NCBI GenBank assembly: GCA_910588045.1
Contig: CAJUPS010000004.1
Location: 24,062-88,061, forward strand
Source: an uncultured Oscillospiraceae bacterium
GTDB taxonomy: Bacteria > Bacillota > Clostridia > Oscillospirales > Oscillospiraceae
Direction: 5' to 3'
Length of the DNA stretch: 64,000 nucleotides
In this document: positions 7,663 to 17,561 of the stretch, piece after piece
Numbering within the stretch: the first letter of the stretch is position 1
Layout: every line of letters starts with the position of its first letter
Position numbers and translations under genes: made by a program
Notes under the pieces: generated by a model
Seen by the model: only the letters and a program-made list of their open reading frames with translations
Told to the model about the DNA's origin: nothing
Database searches by the model: none

Positions 7663-9264
7663 TCAGGAATAAACAAACAGCTTCACCCGCAGCATCGCCG
7701 GTCCCTCGTAAGTATTCAGCACCGCCTCATCCCCATTCAGCCGCCGTCCGGGCTGCCAGACCCCGTCTGCAAACGCGCCCTCCTCCAGCGCCAGAATGTC
7801 GATCCCCGGCTTTTCTGGATTCGCGGACTGGAACGAGAGGGATACATCCTGCACGATCAGATAAAACCCGTTCTCACTTACCCGCAGCACCAGACATACC
7901 CCGGCCTTTTTCCGGAAGCTGGCGCAGATCCGATAGTCCCCCATCTCAAATGCCGCTGTGTCGGAAATCTCCCCGGAACTGGCCTGCAGGTCCTCTGTCC
8001 CATACTTTTCGGTGAGCAGCGGCATCATACTGCCCAGCATACGGTTGAGTTTCCCATATACCTCCACATCCTGGGGCGTTTGCAACGCTGGGTCCGTCAC
8101 ATCCGCACCAAACAGTACCATCTGTTGACTAGTAAAGGGTTCCCCCATATCCTCAAAGCCAAAAGGAGAGTAGCAGATTCCGTGATACCGCCCAACGCAC
8201 AAAACCGCCCGCGCCCCTGCATAGCCGTGGGTAGCGCACTCTGGAATATACAACGGGTTACCGTTCCGCGTATACTCCTCGCAGACCTCCGTAAAGTTGG
8301 GAACATAAATATCCGGCGCAAAAATGTCGATGTTGGGCGCACAGTACCGCCAGACCTCCATCATTTGGGAAACCGGCCCGCCGCTGGGATAGCTTCCGGG
8401 CGCTTCCCCCGGTTTATTCAGCCAACAGTTGACTGTAAACGGAAGCGGATATTCCTTCTTCCCGGCCTCAGCCACAGCATTGACATACAGGGCGATATGG
8501 TAGGCGCTGAAAATCTCCTCCGCCTGGTCCCCGAATACTTTTTCCCATGTCCCACTGGCCTTGCCCTTCTCCAGAGCATCCTTCACCACGTCCATCGCTT
8601 CCCCGCGATGACTGTGCATATAGTCAGCAAAATCCTGGGGAACCGGGGCGGCAAACAGCGCATCCGCCTCATCGGAATGTTCCCGCGCCGCACCCATCAG
8701 CCCCGTCTCATTTTCAACCTGAACACTGACGACTGTGTGCTCCCCGCTGTCGATCTCCCGGATGTACGCCATCAGCCGCCCAAAGGCCCGCGCATCCGCC
8801 CGGCAAGTCTCCTCGCACAAATAGGACAGGCTGCTATAGGGCATATCATAAAAATCGCTGTTGTAAATAAAACTCTTCCCCTTGACCACCTGCGCCCGAT
8901 GAAACCGTGCCGGATCTGTCTTGACCCACTCCGGCGCGTAGTAGCACTGGGCGTTTTTCCATGCACCGAACCAAAGGAAGCTGATCTTTTTGCCATACCG
9001 CCGCGCCTGTTCGATCAACCCCCGGACGATGGAAAAATTAAACTTCCCCTCCTCCGGTTCCGTCAACTCCCAGGTCACGGGCAGCAGGAGGCAGTTCATC
9101 CCCAGCGCGTCCGCCTTCTCCCAGACCTGCTCCATGTAGGCCAGAGACGAAGAATTGGAGTTATGCACCTCCCCCGCCAGCAGGATAAGCGGCTTGCCAT
9201 CCACCATGAGGACGGGATGCCCGTTGATCCGCCCCATGTGTGGCCGCAAAAAATCTTTAGTCAT
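7663..9264 (-). CDS. Clan GH-A glycosidase, beta-galactosidase-like (GH35/42-like with DUF5597-type C-terminus)
   Basis: 533 residues. A TIM barrel begins with 'LMVDGKPLILLAGEVHNSN' and 'GMNCLLLPVTWELTEPEEGKFNF', as in GH35/GH42 enzymes. 'VSVQVENETG' (about residue 190) supplies the candidate acid/base Glu, and 'GNPLYIPECATHG' (about residue 330) the candidate nucleophile Glu. The C-terminal 150 residues resemble the beta domain of DUF5597 proteins. No signal peptide is seen. Its ATG overlaps the stop of the GH43 gene (TGATG), so the genes are translationally coupled; it is the last gene of the operon. Beta-galactosidase-type exo activity on an imported oligosaccharide is likely, but the linkage is not certain. 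Confidence 0.75.
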   Translation of the reverse strand: MTKDFLRPHMGRINGHPVLMVDGKPLILLAGEVHNSNSSSLAYMEQVWEKADALGMNCLLLPVTWELTEPEEGKFNFSIVRGLIEQARRYGKKISFLWFGAWKNAQCYYAPEWVKTDPARFHRAQVVKGKSFIYNSDFYDMPYSSLSYLCEETCRADARAFGRLMAYIREIDSGEHTVVSVQVENETGLMGAAREHSDEADALFAAPVPQDFADYMHSHRGEAMDVVKDALEKGKASGTWEKVFGDQAEEIFSAYHIALYVNAVAEAGKKEYPLPFTVNCWLNKPGEAPGSYPSGGPVSQMMEVWRYCAPNIDIFAPDIYVPNFTEVCEEYTRNGNPLYIPECATHGYAGARAVLCVGRYHGICYSPFGFEDMGEPFTSQQMVLFGADVTDPALQTPQDVEVYGKLNRMLGSMMPLLTEKYGTEDLQASSGEISDTAAFEMGDYRICASFRKKAGVCLVLRVSENGFYLIVQDVSLSFQSANPEKPGIDILALEEGAFADGVWQPGRRLNGDEAVLNTYEGPAMLRVKLFVYS

Positions 9265-11075
9265 CAGAGCTTCTCCACCTTCCCCTCCGTGATCCCGTTC
9301 TCATTGAACACGTCCACCCGGACATAGTAGTCCCGGCCCTTCACCAGCGCACCGATCCGTTTCCTATTGATCCGGGTCCCCATGACCATCCAGCTATGGT
9401 ATAGCCGTTCTGGCGAATTTCCCCAGAGTACATTGTATCCCACGGCATCCAAGTCATCGCCAGTATAAACCACAAAATCCAGAGGCCCGGAGCGCACAAT
9501 GGATGCCTCCGCCCGCTTCGGCCTGCATCCGTTCCCCTTCCCGAACACCCGTAGACCGGAGATACAGGGCGGCACACCGTAAGGAACCGTATCAATGGTC
9601 AGCCGCACATATCGGGCATTTACTCCGGTCTCAGTTACCACAAAATCGTGACTCAAATCAGTATCAGCCTGACGTCTATCCGCTAGGATTTCCCACTTGT
9701 CCCCATTTACAGAGTATTCCAGCAGCCACCTTGTGGGCTGGGTCTCCCGGTCAATATACCGCTCCATATCCGGCCCGCCGACCAATTCGCCGGGGCAGGG
9801 AATCTCCGCGTCCGGATCGTCCGCAAAATTGACCTGCACCGCATGGACGGTCATTGCTTCGCCCAAGTCCACCATGAGCCACGCCCCTGGCTCACCGGAA
9901 GCCGCCCGCCACCAGGTCTGGGCGTTTTCATCCACCGCATTTTCCGGACCCTTCCCAGACGCATACGGAGAGGACGAAACCGGCTTCCTATAACTCAGCA
10001 GGAACCACTCCGGATCACTCCAGGGGTCCTCCCGCAGCCGGTCCACATCCACCGGCCAATCGCCATACCGCTGGTTGCAGAACAGATTTCCCGATTCATC
10101 AAACCCCGCAGGCCACAGCCCTACCCGGCGCTCAAAGACATGGTTGACACTGATCCGCATGGTGGCCGTGTGCCACCAACTCCCGCTCTTGTCCTGCATC
10201 GTGGAGCCGTGGCCCGCCCCCGGCATAAAGCCGCCTGGCCGGTAGGAGTACGGATTGCTCTCCACCGGACGGAACGGCCCCAAGGGACACTCCGACACAT
10301 ACACGCCGTTCGCGTACACGTTCAGCTCCGAACCGGGGCAGGCATATTGCAGATAGTACCGCCCCCCTCGCTTCGTCATCCATGCCCCCTCAATGTAGGG
10401 CATCCCGGCGAAGGTGGCGCGGATCATCGCCAGATTTTCCTCCGGTATCTGTTCCGCTGTTTTGCCGCACTTGCCCAGAAACTCCCGAAACAGTTTGTCT
10501 ATCTCCTCCTCCGTCCGGGGATTCTCACTGTTGTCCTCACCAAACCGCTCATAGCCGTGTTCCATCGGGTTCCCCCAGATCAGCGGGACCTTGTCCGACA
10601 GGGGCCGCATGGTCTCCGGGTTCAGCTCCACGCCCCAGATGGGCGTTGCGTTGGCGCAGCCCCAGTAGAAGTACAGCCGCCCGTCATCGTCCAGAAACAG
10701 GTTGGGGTCCCAGTAGTCGAAGCTTCCCTTGATCTCCTCATACGGCCCGTGGATCGGGTCCTTTGTCCGATAGAAACTGCACGGAACACCCCGGTTCGAC
10801 GCAGTGAAGTACAGCCACTCCCCAATCACCCGCACATCCGGCGCATAGTCGTAGATGGGCATATTTTCCGGCAGCGACACGCTCTCCCAAGCCGCCAGAT
10901 CGTCCGACACCCACACCGCGCCGCTCATGGAGGCAAAGAGATAGTACCTCCCCTTGAACAGCACCAAGGAGGGGTCGGCGGCCTCCCGGTTCACCGTCAG
11001 CCGGTAGTTGTCCCTTGGGTCCCGCTTGAACTGGTACGGGTAGGGCACGTTGATAGGATTGCAGAAATATTTCAT
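9264..11075 (-). CDS. GH43 family glycosidase with F5/8 type C (discoidin) module
   Basis: About 603 residues. It has a five-bladed propeller with the three expected acidic residues: 'REAADPSLV' (general base Asp, about residue 35), 'YWDPNLFLDDDG' (pKa-modulating Asp, about 125) and 'YIEGAWMTKRGG' (acid Glu, about 220). Residues about 385-505 form a discoidin-like module ('GPENAVDENAQTWWRAASGEPGAWLMVDLG'), followed by a short Fn3-like tail. ATG 11075 has GGAGGT at good spacing and overlaps the GH3 stop as ATGA. GH43 enzymes are typically beta-xylosidases, alpha-arabinofuranosidases or galactosidases. The lack of a signal peptide implies cytoplasmic trimming. Confidence 0.85.
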   Translation of the reverse strand: MKYFCNPINVPYPYQFKRDPRDNYRLTVNREAADPSLVLFKGRYYLFASMSGAVWVSDDLAAWESVSLPENMPIYDYAPDVRVIGEWLYFTASNRGVPCSFYRTKDPIHGPYEEIKGSFDYWDPNLFLDDDGRLYFYWGCANATPIWGVELNPETMRPLSDKVPLIWGNPMEHGYERFGEDNSENPRTEEEIDKLFREFLGKCGKTAEQIPEENLAMIRATFAGMPYIEGAWMTKRGGRYYLQYACPGSELNVYANGVYVSECPLGPFRPVESNPYSYRPGGFMPGAGHGSTMQDKSGSWWHTATMRISVNHVFERRVGLWPAGFDESGNLFCNQRYGDWPVDVDRLREDPWSDPEWFLLSYRKPVSSSPYASGKGPENAVDENAQTWWRAASGEPGAWLMVDLGEAMTVHAVQVNFADDPDAEIPCPGELVGGPDMERYIDRETQPTRWLLEYSVNGDKWEILADRRQADTDLSHDFVVTETGVNARYVRLTIDTVPYGVPPCISGLRVFGKGNGCRPKRAEASIVRSGPLDFVVYTGDDLDAVGYNVLWGNSPERLYHSWMVMGTRINRKRIGALVKGRDYYVRVDVFNENGITEGKVEKL

Positions 11076-13495
11076 GTTCTGACCTCCACTCCGGCGCACA
11101 TCGCTCTCTTTCTGCCGTCGATCCATGCGTCCTCCGTGACCCGCACCGTATCGGAGACACGGACATCCGCCGAGGAGGTGCCGATCCTGACTGCAAAATC
11201 GCCTTTTTCGATTTTCCAGCGCATGTCCTTATCCAGAAACGCCATCTGGGAGAGATCCACGGTAAACACCACAGTCCTTGCTTCTCCCGGTTCCAAATGT
11301 ACCCGCTTAAAGCCCGCCAATTCCTGCACAGGCCGCGTCCGGGAGGCATAGCAGTCCGACAGGTACAGCTGCACTACCTCGTCCCCGGCAATTCTCCCCA
11401 CATTGCGGACATCCACCGATACTTCCAGCTTCTCCTCCGGCCTGACCTCACGGGCGGAAATCCGGAGCCGGTCATATTGAAATTCCGTGTAGGACAACCC
11501 GTACCCGAAGGGATACCGGGGCGTGTGGGGTAAATCCACATAGCTGGCAAACCCGATGCTCTCCCCCTGATGCTCGCAGGAGCCCCAGGGGTGATTGTAG
11601 TACACAGGGATCTGCCCCGCATGGTATGCCACAGAAACCGGCAGCTTTCCACTAGGGTTGTATTTCCCCGTCAAAGCACCGGCCACCGCCTCGCCGCCAG
11701 CCTCCCCCGGCGTCCACGCCTCGAGGATAGCGTTCAGGCACTGATCCGCCGCGTCGCTGGAAATGGGCCGTCCATCGAAGTGGACGCCCACCAGAGGTTT
11801 ACCCAACTCTGCCACCGCTCGGATAAAAGCTTCCTGGCAGGGCGGCAGGTTGATATTGGCCCCGTCCACCCCCTCGCCCATGGAGGCGATGGAGCAGGTC
11901 CCATACTTGCCGCCGAGGGTCAGGAGAACCACGTCCGCACTCCGCACCAGCTCCAACGCTTCCTCGAAACCGGAGCAGTCATTCCCCGCAATGGGATAGC
12001 CGTAGGCATAGCTGATTTCCGTCCCCGGCATGGCCTCCCGCAGCGCGGCCAGCAGGGAAGGGTAGTCCGGCTTCTGCCGCCGCAGGATGGGGTCAAATTC
12101 CTCCGTCAAATCGGACTGGATATTCGTCCCCGGCACGGTCTGAATCTCCCTGCCGGATGTATTCTCGATCCCCGCCACACCGGCGATAGAATTTGCCACG
12201 GCGTAAGTGGACTCCATCATGGACAGATGGGTATACCCGCCGAAGAACATCCGGGCGTTGTCCCCATGAGGGCCGATCAAAGCGATTTTCCGGACTTTCC
12301 CGGCGTCAAGAGGCAGCACACCGTCGTTTTTCAGCAGTACCAAAGATTCCCGCGCCGACTGCCGGGTGACTTCCAACCCCCTGCTATCATAAAACACCGC
12401 CCGCAGCTGTTCATCCTCCATGGCAAAGGGATGCTCAAACAGTCCCATGCGGAATTTTGCCGTCAGTACCCGCAGCACCGCCCGGTCCAGCAAGCGCATA
12501 TCCGCCTCGCCGTTGGCAAACAGGTCCCGCAGTTCCTTCCCGTATCCGGCGGGGCTGGGCATTTCCACATCCATCCCCGCCCGCAATGCCAGCAGCCCGG
12601 TCTCCGCCATGGTCTCACCGATATGCTGTACCGTATGGCTGTTCCCGATGCCGCCGTAGTCGCTGATGCAGAGACCGTCAAACCCCATCTCCTCCCGCAG
12701 CAGCCCCGTCAGCAGCTTCTCCGACACGGAGGCCGGCTCCCCGTCGATGGAGCAGTAGCAGGGCATGATCCCCCGCAGCCCGGCCTGAATGGCGGCCTGG
12801 AAGGGCTTGCCGTAGACCTCCCGCAGCAGCCGCTCAGGCGTATCGCTGTGGGTCCCGTGGATGCCGCCCTGGGAGTTGTGGAAGGCCAGGAAGTGCTTGG
12901 CCACGCTCTCCGGCGCTCTGCCACCGATGCGGGTATTCTGCACCCCTTTGACGTAGGCCGCGCCCATGGCAGCGGCTAAAGCCGGGTCTTCGCCGTAGGT
13001 CTCCCCCTGCCGTCCCATGCGGGAATCCCGAGAAATATCCAGCACGGGGGCCAAAATGTGGGTGATCCCGCAGGCGGCCTCCTGTTCGGCCACGACCGCG
13101 CCGATCTCCTCCTCCAGTTCCGGATGGAACCCCGCGCCCCGCGCGATGCCGGAGGGCAAACTGACCGCCGCCTGAATGAACGGGCCGCAGAGTCCCTCCA
13201 TATGAAAAATCGCCGGGATATGGTGGGGACTGTTCTCCATGACCACCTTCTGCACTGTCCTCTGCCAGTCCGCGGCGGCCTCCAGCGTCTCCAGCCGCCG
13301 CATCTCCAGTGTGCTGACCTCCCCGATGCCGAAGGGCGTCTGCGTGGAGAGCCAATCCATATCCTGATAGGTCTTGTCAAAGGGAAACACGCAGTTCACC
13401 TGCGCCATTTTCTCATCCAGGGTCAGCTCCTGAAGAAGCAACTCCGCCCGCTCCTCCGGGGCAAGCCCCGTATCATGCCAACTGTTCAAACTCAT
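11072..13495 (-). CDS. GH3 family beta-glycosidase
   Basis: About 807 residues in the order (beta/alpha)8 barrel, alpha/beta sandwich, Fn3-like domain. 'ILAPVLDISRDSRMGRQGETYGEDP' and 'ESVAKHFLAFHNSQGG' are GH3 substrate-site motifs. 'GFDGLCISDYGGI' carries the nucleophile Asp (about residue 260). The C-terminal 'VSVDVRNVGRIAGDEVVQLYLSD' is the Fn3-like domain. ATG 13495 (MSLNSW) is chosen over GTG 13504 because the GAGGAG Shine-Dalgarno overlaps the GTG. Its start overlaps the end of the GH78 gene by 23 bases. It probably removes beta-linked glucose or xylose from imported glycosides. Confidence 0.9.
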   Translation of the reverse strand: MSLNSWHDTGLAPEERAELLLQELTLDEKMAQVNCVFPFDKTYQDMDWLSTQTPFGIGEVSTLEMRRLETLEAAADWQRTVQKVVMENSPHHIPAIFHMEGLCGPFIQAAVSLPSGIARGAGFHPELEEEIGAVVAEQEAACGITHILAPVLDISRDSRMGRQGETYGEDPALAAAMGAAYVKGVQNTRIGGRAPESVAKHFLAFHNSQGGIHGTHSDTPERLLREVYGKPFQAAIQAGLRGIMPCYCSIDGEPASVSEKLLTGLLREEMGFDGLCISDYGGIGNSHTVQHIGETMAETGLLALRAGMDVEMPSPAGYGKELRDLFANGEADMRLLDRAVLRVLTAKFRMGLFEHPFAMEDEQLRAVFYDSRGLEVTRQSARESLVLLKNDGVLPLDAGKVRKIALIGPHGDNARMFFGGYTHLSMMESTYAVANSIAGVAGIENTSGREIQTVPGTNIQSDLTEEFDPILRRQKPDYPSLLAALREAMPGTEISYAYGYPIAGNDCSGFEEALELVRSADVVLLTLGGKYGTCSIASMGEGVDGANINLPPCQEAFIRAVAELGKPLVGVHFDGRPISSDAADQCLNAILEAWTPGEAGGEAVAGALTGKYNPSGKLPVSVAYHAGQIPVYYNHPWGSCEHQGESIGFASYVDLPHTPRYPFGYGLSYTEFQYDRLRISAREVRPEEKLEVSVDVRNVGRIAGDEVVQLYLSDCYASRTRPVQELAGFKRVHLEPGEARTVVFTVDLSQMAFLDKDMRWKIEKGDFAVRIGTSSADVRVSDTVRVTEDAWIDGRKRAMCAGVEVRT

Positions 13496-16001
13496 ATTTT
13501 CCACTCCTCACTGTTTTTCGCTCCCCATTGGGCATGACAACTTCGCAGGTGGTGTTCATCGGCACCGTAACGCAGAGGTGGAATGTTTCCTCCCGACGCT
13601 CCCAGCGCACCCGGATGATACCAAAGGGACAACGGTGTTCGCACTCCGCAAATTGCAGATCTCCGCCTGGAATAGGCTTGACCTGGAACCTCCGATACCC
13701 GGCCTCCAGCGCCTCTAACCCGCAGATGCGGCGGTAGAAGAAATCCCCCACCGCGCCATAGGCGTAGTGGTTCAGCGATGCCTCCTTGATGGAGCCGTCC
13801 TCCTGCACAGCACCCCACTGCTCCCACATAGTGGTAGCTCCGTGCCGAACCTGATATAGCCAGGACGGATCGGTGTCCTGCAAAAGCAGGCGGTACGCCT
13901 CCGCCCCAAATCCGTTGTCCGCCAGAGCAAACAGGATGTAAGGCGTGGCCGTGAATCCGGTGTTGAGATGGACGCCATTCTCCTCGATTAGCGCCCACAG
14001 CCGCTTCGCCATGACCCGGCACGTCTTCTCGTCCGCCAGCCGGAAGTACAGCGGCAGCACGTACCCGGTCTGGAACTCCTCCTTCAGCCGCCCGTCTTCC
14101 TCCAGAAACACCTTCCGGAACGCCTCGCCGATCTTGTCCGCCAGGACTGCGTAATGTTTGCTGTCCTTCTCTTTCCCGAGGACCCCGGCGATCTCGCTCA
14201 TGCGGCTGCAGGAGTTGGCATAGTAAGCCGTCCCCACCCAGGGGCCTTTTTTGAGCCAGTCCGGTACGCTGCCGTAGGGAGCGCACCAGTCGCCGAACTG
14301 GAACATGAGCTGGAAGATATAGGGAGACCTGTACTTGGGGAAACTCAGCGCCGCCCACCGCCGCACGTCCGCCAGATATTTCTTCATAACGGGGTATTGC
14401 CGCCGTAAAATGCCCGTGTCACCCGTGGACCGGTACAGTGTATAGGGGACCAGGATGCAACTGTCGCCCCAACAGGAGGTGGTGATGGAGGGCGTGACGC
14501 CCCTGCGGCTGGGGATGACGAAGGGGATGCTGCCGGTTATCCCCTGCTCGCTTTTCATGTCCAGCAGCCACTTGTCCAAAAAGCGGCCCATGTCGAAGTT
14601 GAAGCAGGCCGTGGAGGCAAAGAGAGCGATGTCCCCCGTCCAGCCCTGCCGCTCGTCCCGCTGGGGACAGTCGGTGGGAATGTCCACGAAGTTGTCCTTC
14701 CCGCTCCAGACCAGATTGCTTTGCAGTTGGTTCAGATCCTCGTTGGAGCATCGGAAACTCCCGATAGGCTCTACATCAGAGTAGACCGCTATTGCTCTGA
14801 TTTCCAAATCTTTCTGGTCGATGCCGGTGATCCCCACATACCGGAAGCCCATATAGGTGAGGCGGGGTGAATACTCCTGCTCCCCGTCCCGGCAGACATA
14901 GGTGACGGTTTGTTTGGCGGAGCGGAGATTCTGCATATACAGCTCCCCGTTTTCCAGCGCCTCGGCGTGACGGAATACGATCTCCTGTCCCGCTGTGCCG
15001 GTCAGCTTTACGGAGATGACCCCCACGATATTCTGACCGAAATCACAGATCAGTTCCCCAGAGGGCGCACGGCTCCACGCCACAGGCTCCAGCACCTCGT
15101 GGGCCGTGACCGGCTCCCCATACCGGGCACGGATAGCCGGACGCACCTTCAGCTTCTCTTCCGCCGCAGACCGCCAGACGGTGGCAGCGGGGTCCCAGTC
15201 AGCACAGTAGACCTCGCCGTCGTAGAAGTCCGCGAACCGCCAGGGGCTGTCCTCCGTGACCTCAAAACGTTCATCCGTGCCGATGACCTCCGTGCTGCCG
15301 TCCTCGTATTGCAGGCGTAGCTCCGCAAGAAGCGCCTGCCGCTGGGCGCTCCGCTGGGAGACGCTCTGGTTGGTATTCGCAACATTGGTCGTCCGGCCCA
15401 CGGCCCAGCCTCCGGCCACCACGGCGGTGAAAACATGCTCCCCCGGCTGCAAATCATGCACCTCATAGCACCCGTATTGCAGATGGGCGCGGTAGTCCGT
15501 GAAGCCCGGCGCGAAATAGTCCCGGTTGATCCGCTCCCCATCCAGTATCAGGTCATAGATACCCATGGCCGTCGCCAGGACCCGGAACCGCTTCATGGGC
15601 TTGCTCACTGTGAACTTCCGGCGGAACAGCATGGGGACCGGCGAATTGGGGCTTTCAAAGCGATACCCCGCGTCGCTGATCCACTTCCCCGCCCAGGGAA
15701 GTTCCAGCCGCCCGGTCTGGAACAGCCGCTCCGCTACGGCCTCCTCCCCAGCGTCGTCCTGGGCGGTGATACGCACGGAGTAGGTCTGAAATGGCTCCAG
15801 CGCGGGGCCCGCGTACTGGATATTGAGCTGATCCCGGACTTCCTTTTTCCATCCGTTTACCTCGATAGAGGCCGACCGGAGAGCCGCAGCTCTCCGGTCG
15901 CTGGTCATGGAAAAGGAAAATCTCGGACGCGCCCGGTCAGTGATGACGGCGGCATCGCCGTCCCCTTGATTTTCAATGCGGATCTCATTGATCGTCAGCA
16001 T
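13473..16001 (-). CDS. GH78 family alpha-L-rhamnosidase
   Basis: 842 residues with the full GH78 layout: N-terminal beta domains ('RPRFSFSMTSDRRAAA', 'AMGIYDLILDGERINRDYFAPGFTDY'), then an (alpha/alpha)6 barrel. The barrel has 'IPTDCPQRDERQGWTGDIALFASTACFNFD' (the catalytic acid Glu lies in DERxGWTGD, about residue 450) and 'HGATTMWEQWGAVQEDGS' (the general base Glu in TMWEQW), and a beta C-domain follows. RBS GGAGG is nine bases before ATG 16001. The gene follows the GPH symporter by 24 bases. It releases alpha-L-rhamnose, which suggests the imported compounds include rhamnosylated plant glycosides or pectin fragments. Confidence 0.9.
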   Translation of the reverse strand: MLTINEIRIENQGDGDAAVITDRARPRFSFSMTSDRRAAALRSASIEVNGWKKEVRDQLNIQYAGPALEPFQTYSVRITAQDDAGEEAVAERLFQTGRLELPWAGKWISDAGYRFESPNSPVPMLFRRKFTVSKPMKRFRVLATAMGIYDLILDGERINRDYFAPGFTDYRAHLQYGCYEVHDLQPGEHVFTAVVAGGWAVGRTTNVANTNQSVSQRSAQRQALLAELRLQYEDGSTEVIGTDERFEVTEDSPWRFADFYDGEVYCADWDPAATVWRSAAEEKLKVRPAIRARYGEPVTAHEVLEPVAWSRAPSGELICDFGQNIVGVISVKLTGTAGQEIVFRHAEALENGELYMQNLRSAKQTVTYVCRDGEQEYSPRLTYMGFRYVGITGIDQKDLEIRAIAVYSDVEPIGSFRCSNEDLNQLQSNLVWSGKDNFVDIPTDCPQRDERQGWTGDIALFASTACFNFDMGRFLDKWLLDMKSEQGITGSIPFVIPSRRGVTPSITTSCWGDSCILVPYTLYRSTGDTGILRRQYPVMKKYLADVRRWAALSFPKYRSPYIFQLMFQFGDWCAPYGSVPDWLKKGPWVGTAYYANSCSRMSEIAGVLGKEKDSKHYAVLADKIGEAFRKVFLEEDGRLKEEFQTGYVLPLYFRLADEKTCRVMAKRLWALIEENGVHLNTGFTATPYILFALADNGFGAEAYRLLLQDTDPSWLYQVRHGATTMWEQWGAVQEDGSIKEASLNHYAYGAVGDFFYRRICGLEALEAGYRRFQVKPIPGGDLQFAECEHRCPFGIIRVRWERREETFHLCVTVPMNTTCEVVMPNGERKTVRSGKYEFEQLA

Positions 16002-16025
16002 CTTGATTTTCCTCCAATCAATTAT

Positions 16026-17441
16026 TTAACGCCTTGCCTTGCGCGCGGCAACTTCCTCCCGCATCTTCGGCAGCTTCTCCTCCAGGTCGAACCCACGGAA
16101 GATGAAGAACATCAGCACATTGATGACCACCGGCAGGAAGTTGGAGAAGCCGTAGATGGAATACCGCATGGAGGTGGACGCCACAGTCAGTTCCGGGTTA
16201 TAGGAGCCGATCATCAGAAACGCGCTGAGCAGCAGGGAACCCAAGCCGCTCCCCACCTTGTTGCCGAAACCGATAGCGCCGCCGGACATGGCGACCAGCT
16301 TCTTATCATACTTCCACTCGTTGTAATCCACGGCCATTGCCACCAGCACGCCGTAGAGGCACATGAGAGGAATCTGCACGAAGCTGCCGATCAGGCTGGT
16401 CACGACATACATCGTAAAGTTCGCCGGGGCAAAGCAGCGGACGCCCGCCGCGATGGCCGCACCCAGGCAGCCGAAGGAGACCGTCCTGGTGACGCCCAGC
16501 TTGGCAATAATGGGCTTGGAAAGAACGAAGCCGATGACGGTAGCCAGCATCCCCGCCGCGCCGATGAGTCCGACCAGGTTATCGTTTCCGAAGATCCACT
16601 TGCAGTAGTATGTACCGGCGGAACCGGCGATAGCGTTGGTGATAGCGGTGATCAGGTTGAACAGCAGCACGATGACCCAATATTTGTTCCGGAACAGCAT
16701 CCCCATAGCGGGGCCGAAGGGAACGGGTTCCTCCTCCTGCTCTGCGGTCGCGCCGCTCGCACTCTCCTCCTCCCGGGTAAAGGGAGCGTTATGTCCCTTG
16801 AGCCAGCAGATCAGGAACAGGAGCAGGACGGCCGCACCCAGGATCACACCGTACTTGATCCACGCGCTCTGAGTACCGCCCAGCATATTGGTGACCGGGA
16901 TAGTCAGGATAGCGATGAGCATCCCGGCCCCGTAGTTGCCCACGGCCCGGAACACACCCATGCTGCCCCGTTCACTCTGGCTCTTGGTGCGTACCACCAT
17001 GACGGCGGAGAATGGGGTGGCGATCATGGTGTAGATCACGGCAGTCAGCAGCAGATTGGTGATCAGGGCATACGCCACCTGTACGCCGCTGGCCGCGCCC
17101 GCAGGAAGCATGAACATCATCGCCACGATGGCCGCCGCCGGGACTGCCAGGGTGATGATCCAGCGGTAATACTTTTTGTTGCCGCCTCTGGAGTGGTCGA
17201 TAACATTGCCGAAGATCACGTCAGTGAATGCGTCCACCACCTTGGCAATGGCCATCACCACGCCCACCGCGCCAACGGACATCCCCACCTTGTCTGTGTA
17301 GAAGTAGTTCATCTGGCCCACCAGATTCGCCATGATGCCCAGGGCCAGCTGGCCGCTCATATCCGCCAGATAGTCCCCCGTTCTCATCGTGCGTACCGCG
17401 CCGTCCTTGTCATAACGCACAGCCTGTTCCTGTTTCGCCAT
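16026..17441 (-). CDS. GPH-family sugar:cation symporter
   Basis: 471 residues and about twelve membrane segments. 'YLADMSGQLALGIMANLVGQMNYFYTDKVGMS', 'KVVDAFTDVIFGNVIDHSRGGNKKYYRW' and 'FLMIGSYNP' are typical of the GPH group. It heads the minus-strand unit with GH78, GH3, GH43 and the DUF5597-type enzyme, directly downstream of a 30-bp element shared with the promoter at 22.4 kb. It probably brings a rhamnose-containing oligosaccharide or glycoside into the cell for those enzymes. Confidence 0.88.
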   Translation of the reverse strand: MAKQEQAVRYDKDGAVRTMRTGDYLADMSGQLALGIMANLVGQMNYFYTDKVGMSVGAVGVVMAIAKVVDAFTDVIFGNVIDHSRGGNKKYYRWIITLAVPAAAIVAMMFMLPAGAASGVQVAYALITNLLLTAVIYTMIATPFSAVMVVRTKSQSERGSMGVFRAVGNYGAGMLIAILTIPVTNMLGGTQSAWIKYGVILGAAVLLLFLICWLKGHNAPFTREEESASGATAEQEEEPVPFGPAMGMLFRNKYWVIVLLFNLITAITNAIAGSAGTYYCKWIFGNDNLVGLIGAAGMLATVIGFVLSKPIIAKLGVTRTVSFGCLGAAIAAGVRCFAPANFTMYVVTSLIGSFVQIPLMCLYGVLVAMAVDYNEWKYDKKLVAMSGGAIGFGNKVGSGLGSLLLSAFLMIGSYNPELTVASTSMRYSIYGFSNFLPVVINVLMFFIFRGFDLEEKLPKMREEVAARKARR

Positions 17442-17517
17442 GTTTTCTTCCTCCCTGTATGTTTTGTAGGGGCATGTCCCCGTGTTGTGAGTTTATTGTA
17501 TTGTTTTTTGCGGTTTT

Positions 17518-17547
17518 GATATTGTACAATCCTGCTCAAAATTGTAA
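17518..17547. promoter_or_regulatory. Candidate AraC-family operator, copy 2 (upstream of the GPH symporter)
   Basis: A 30-base block that matches the block at 22388-22417 at 24 of 30 positions without gaps. The two conserved ends are GATATTG and ATTGTAA on the plus strand. It lies 77 bases before the symporter start, in the only sizeable gap (17442-17561) of the operon. Confidence 0.6.
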
Positions 17548-17561
17548 GATAGGCTCAGATT

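Noticed and set aside
7657..9327. 556-residue plus-strand frame over the DUF5597-type gene
   Set aside because: Antisense shadow typical of GC-rich coding DNA. The minus-strand frame has catalytic motifs, an RBS and coupling to GH43.
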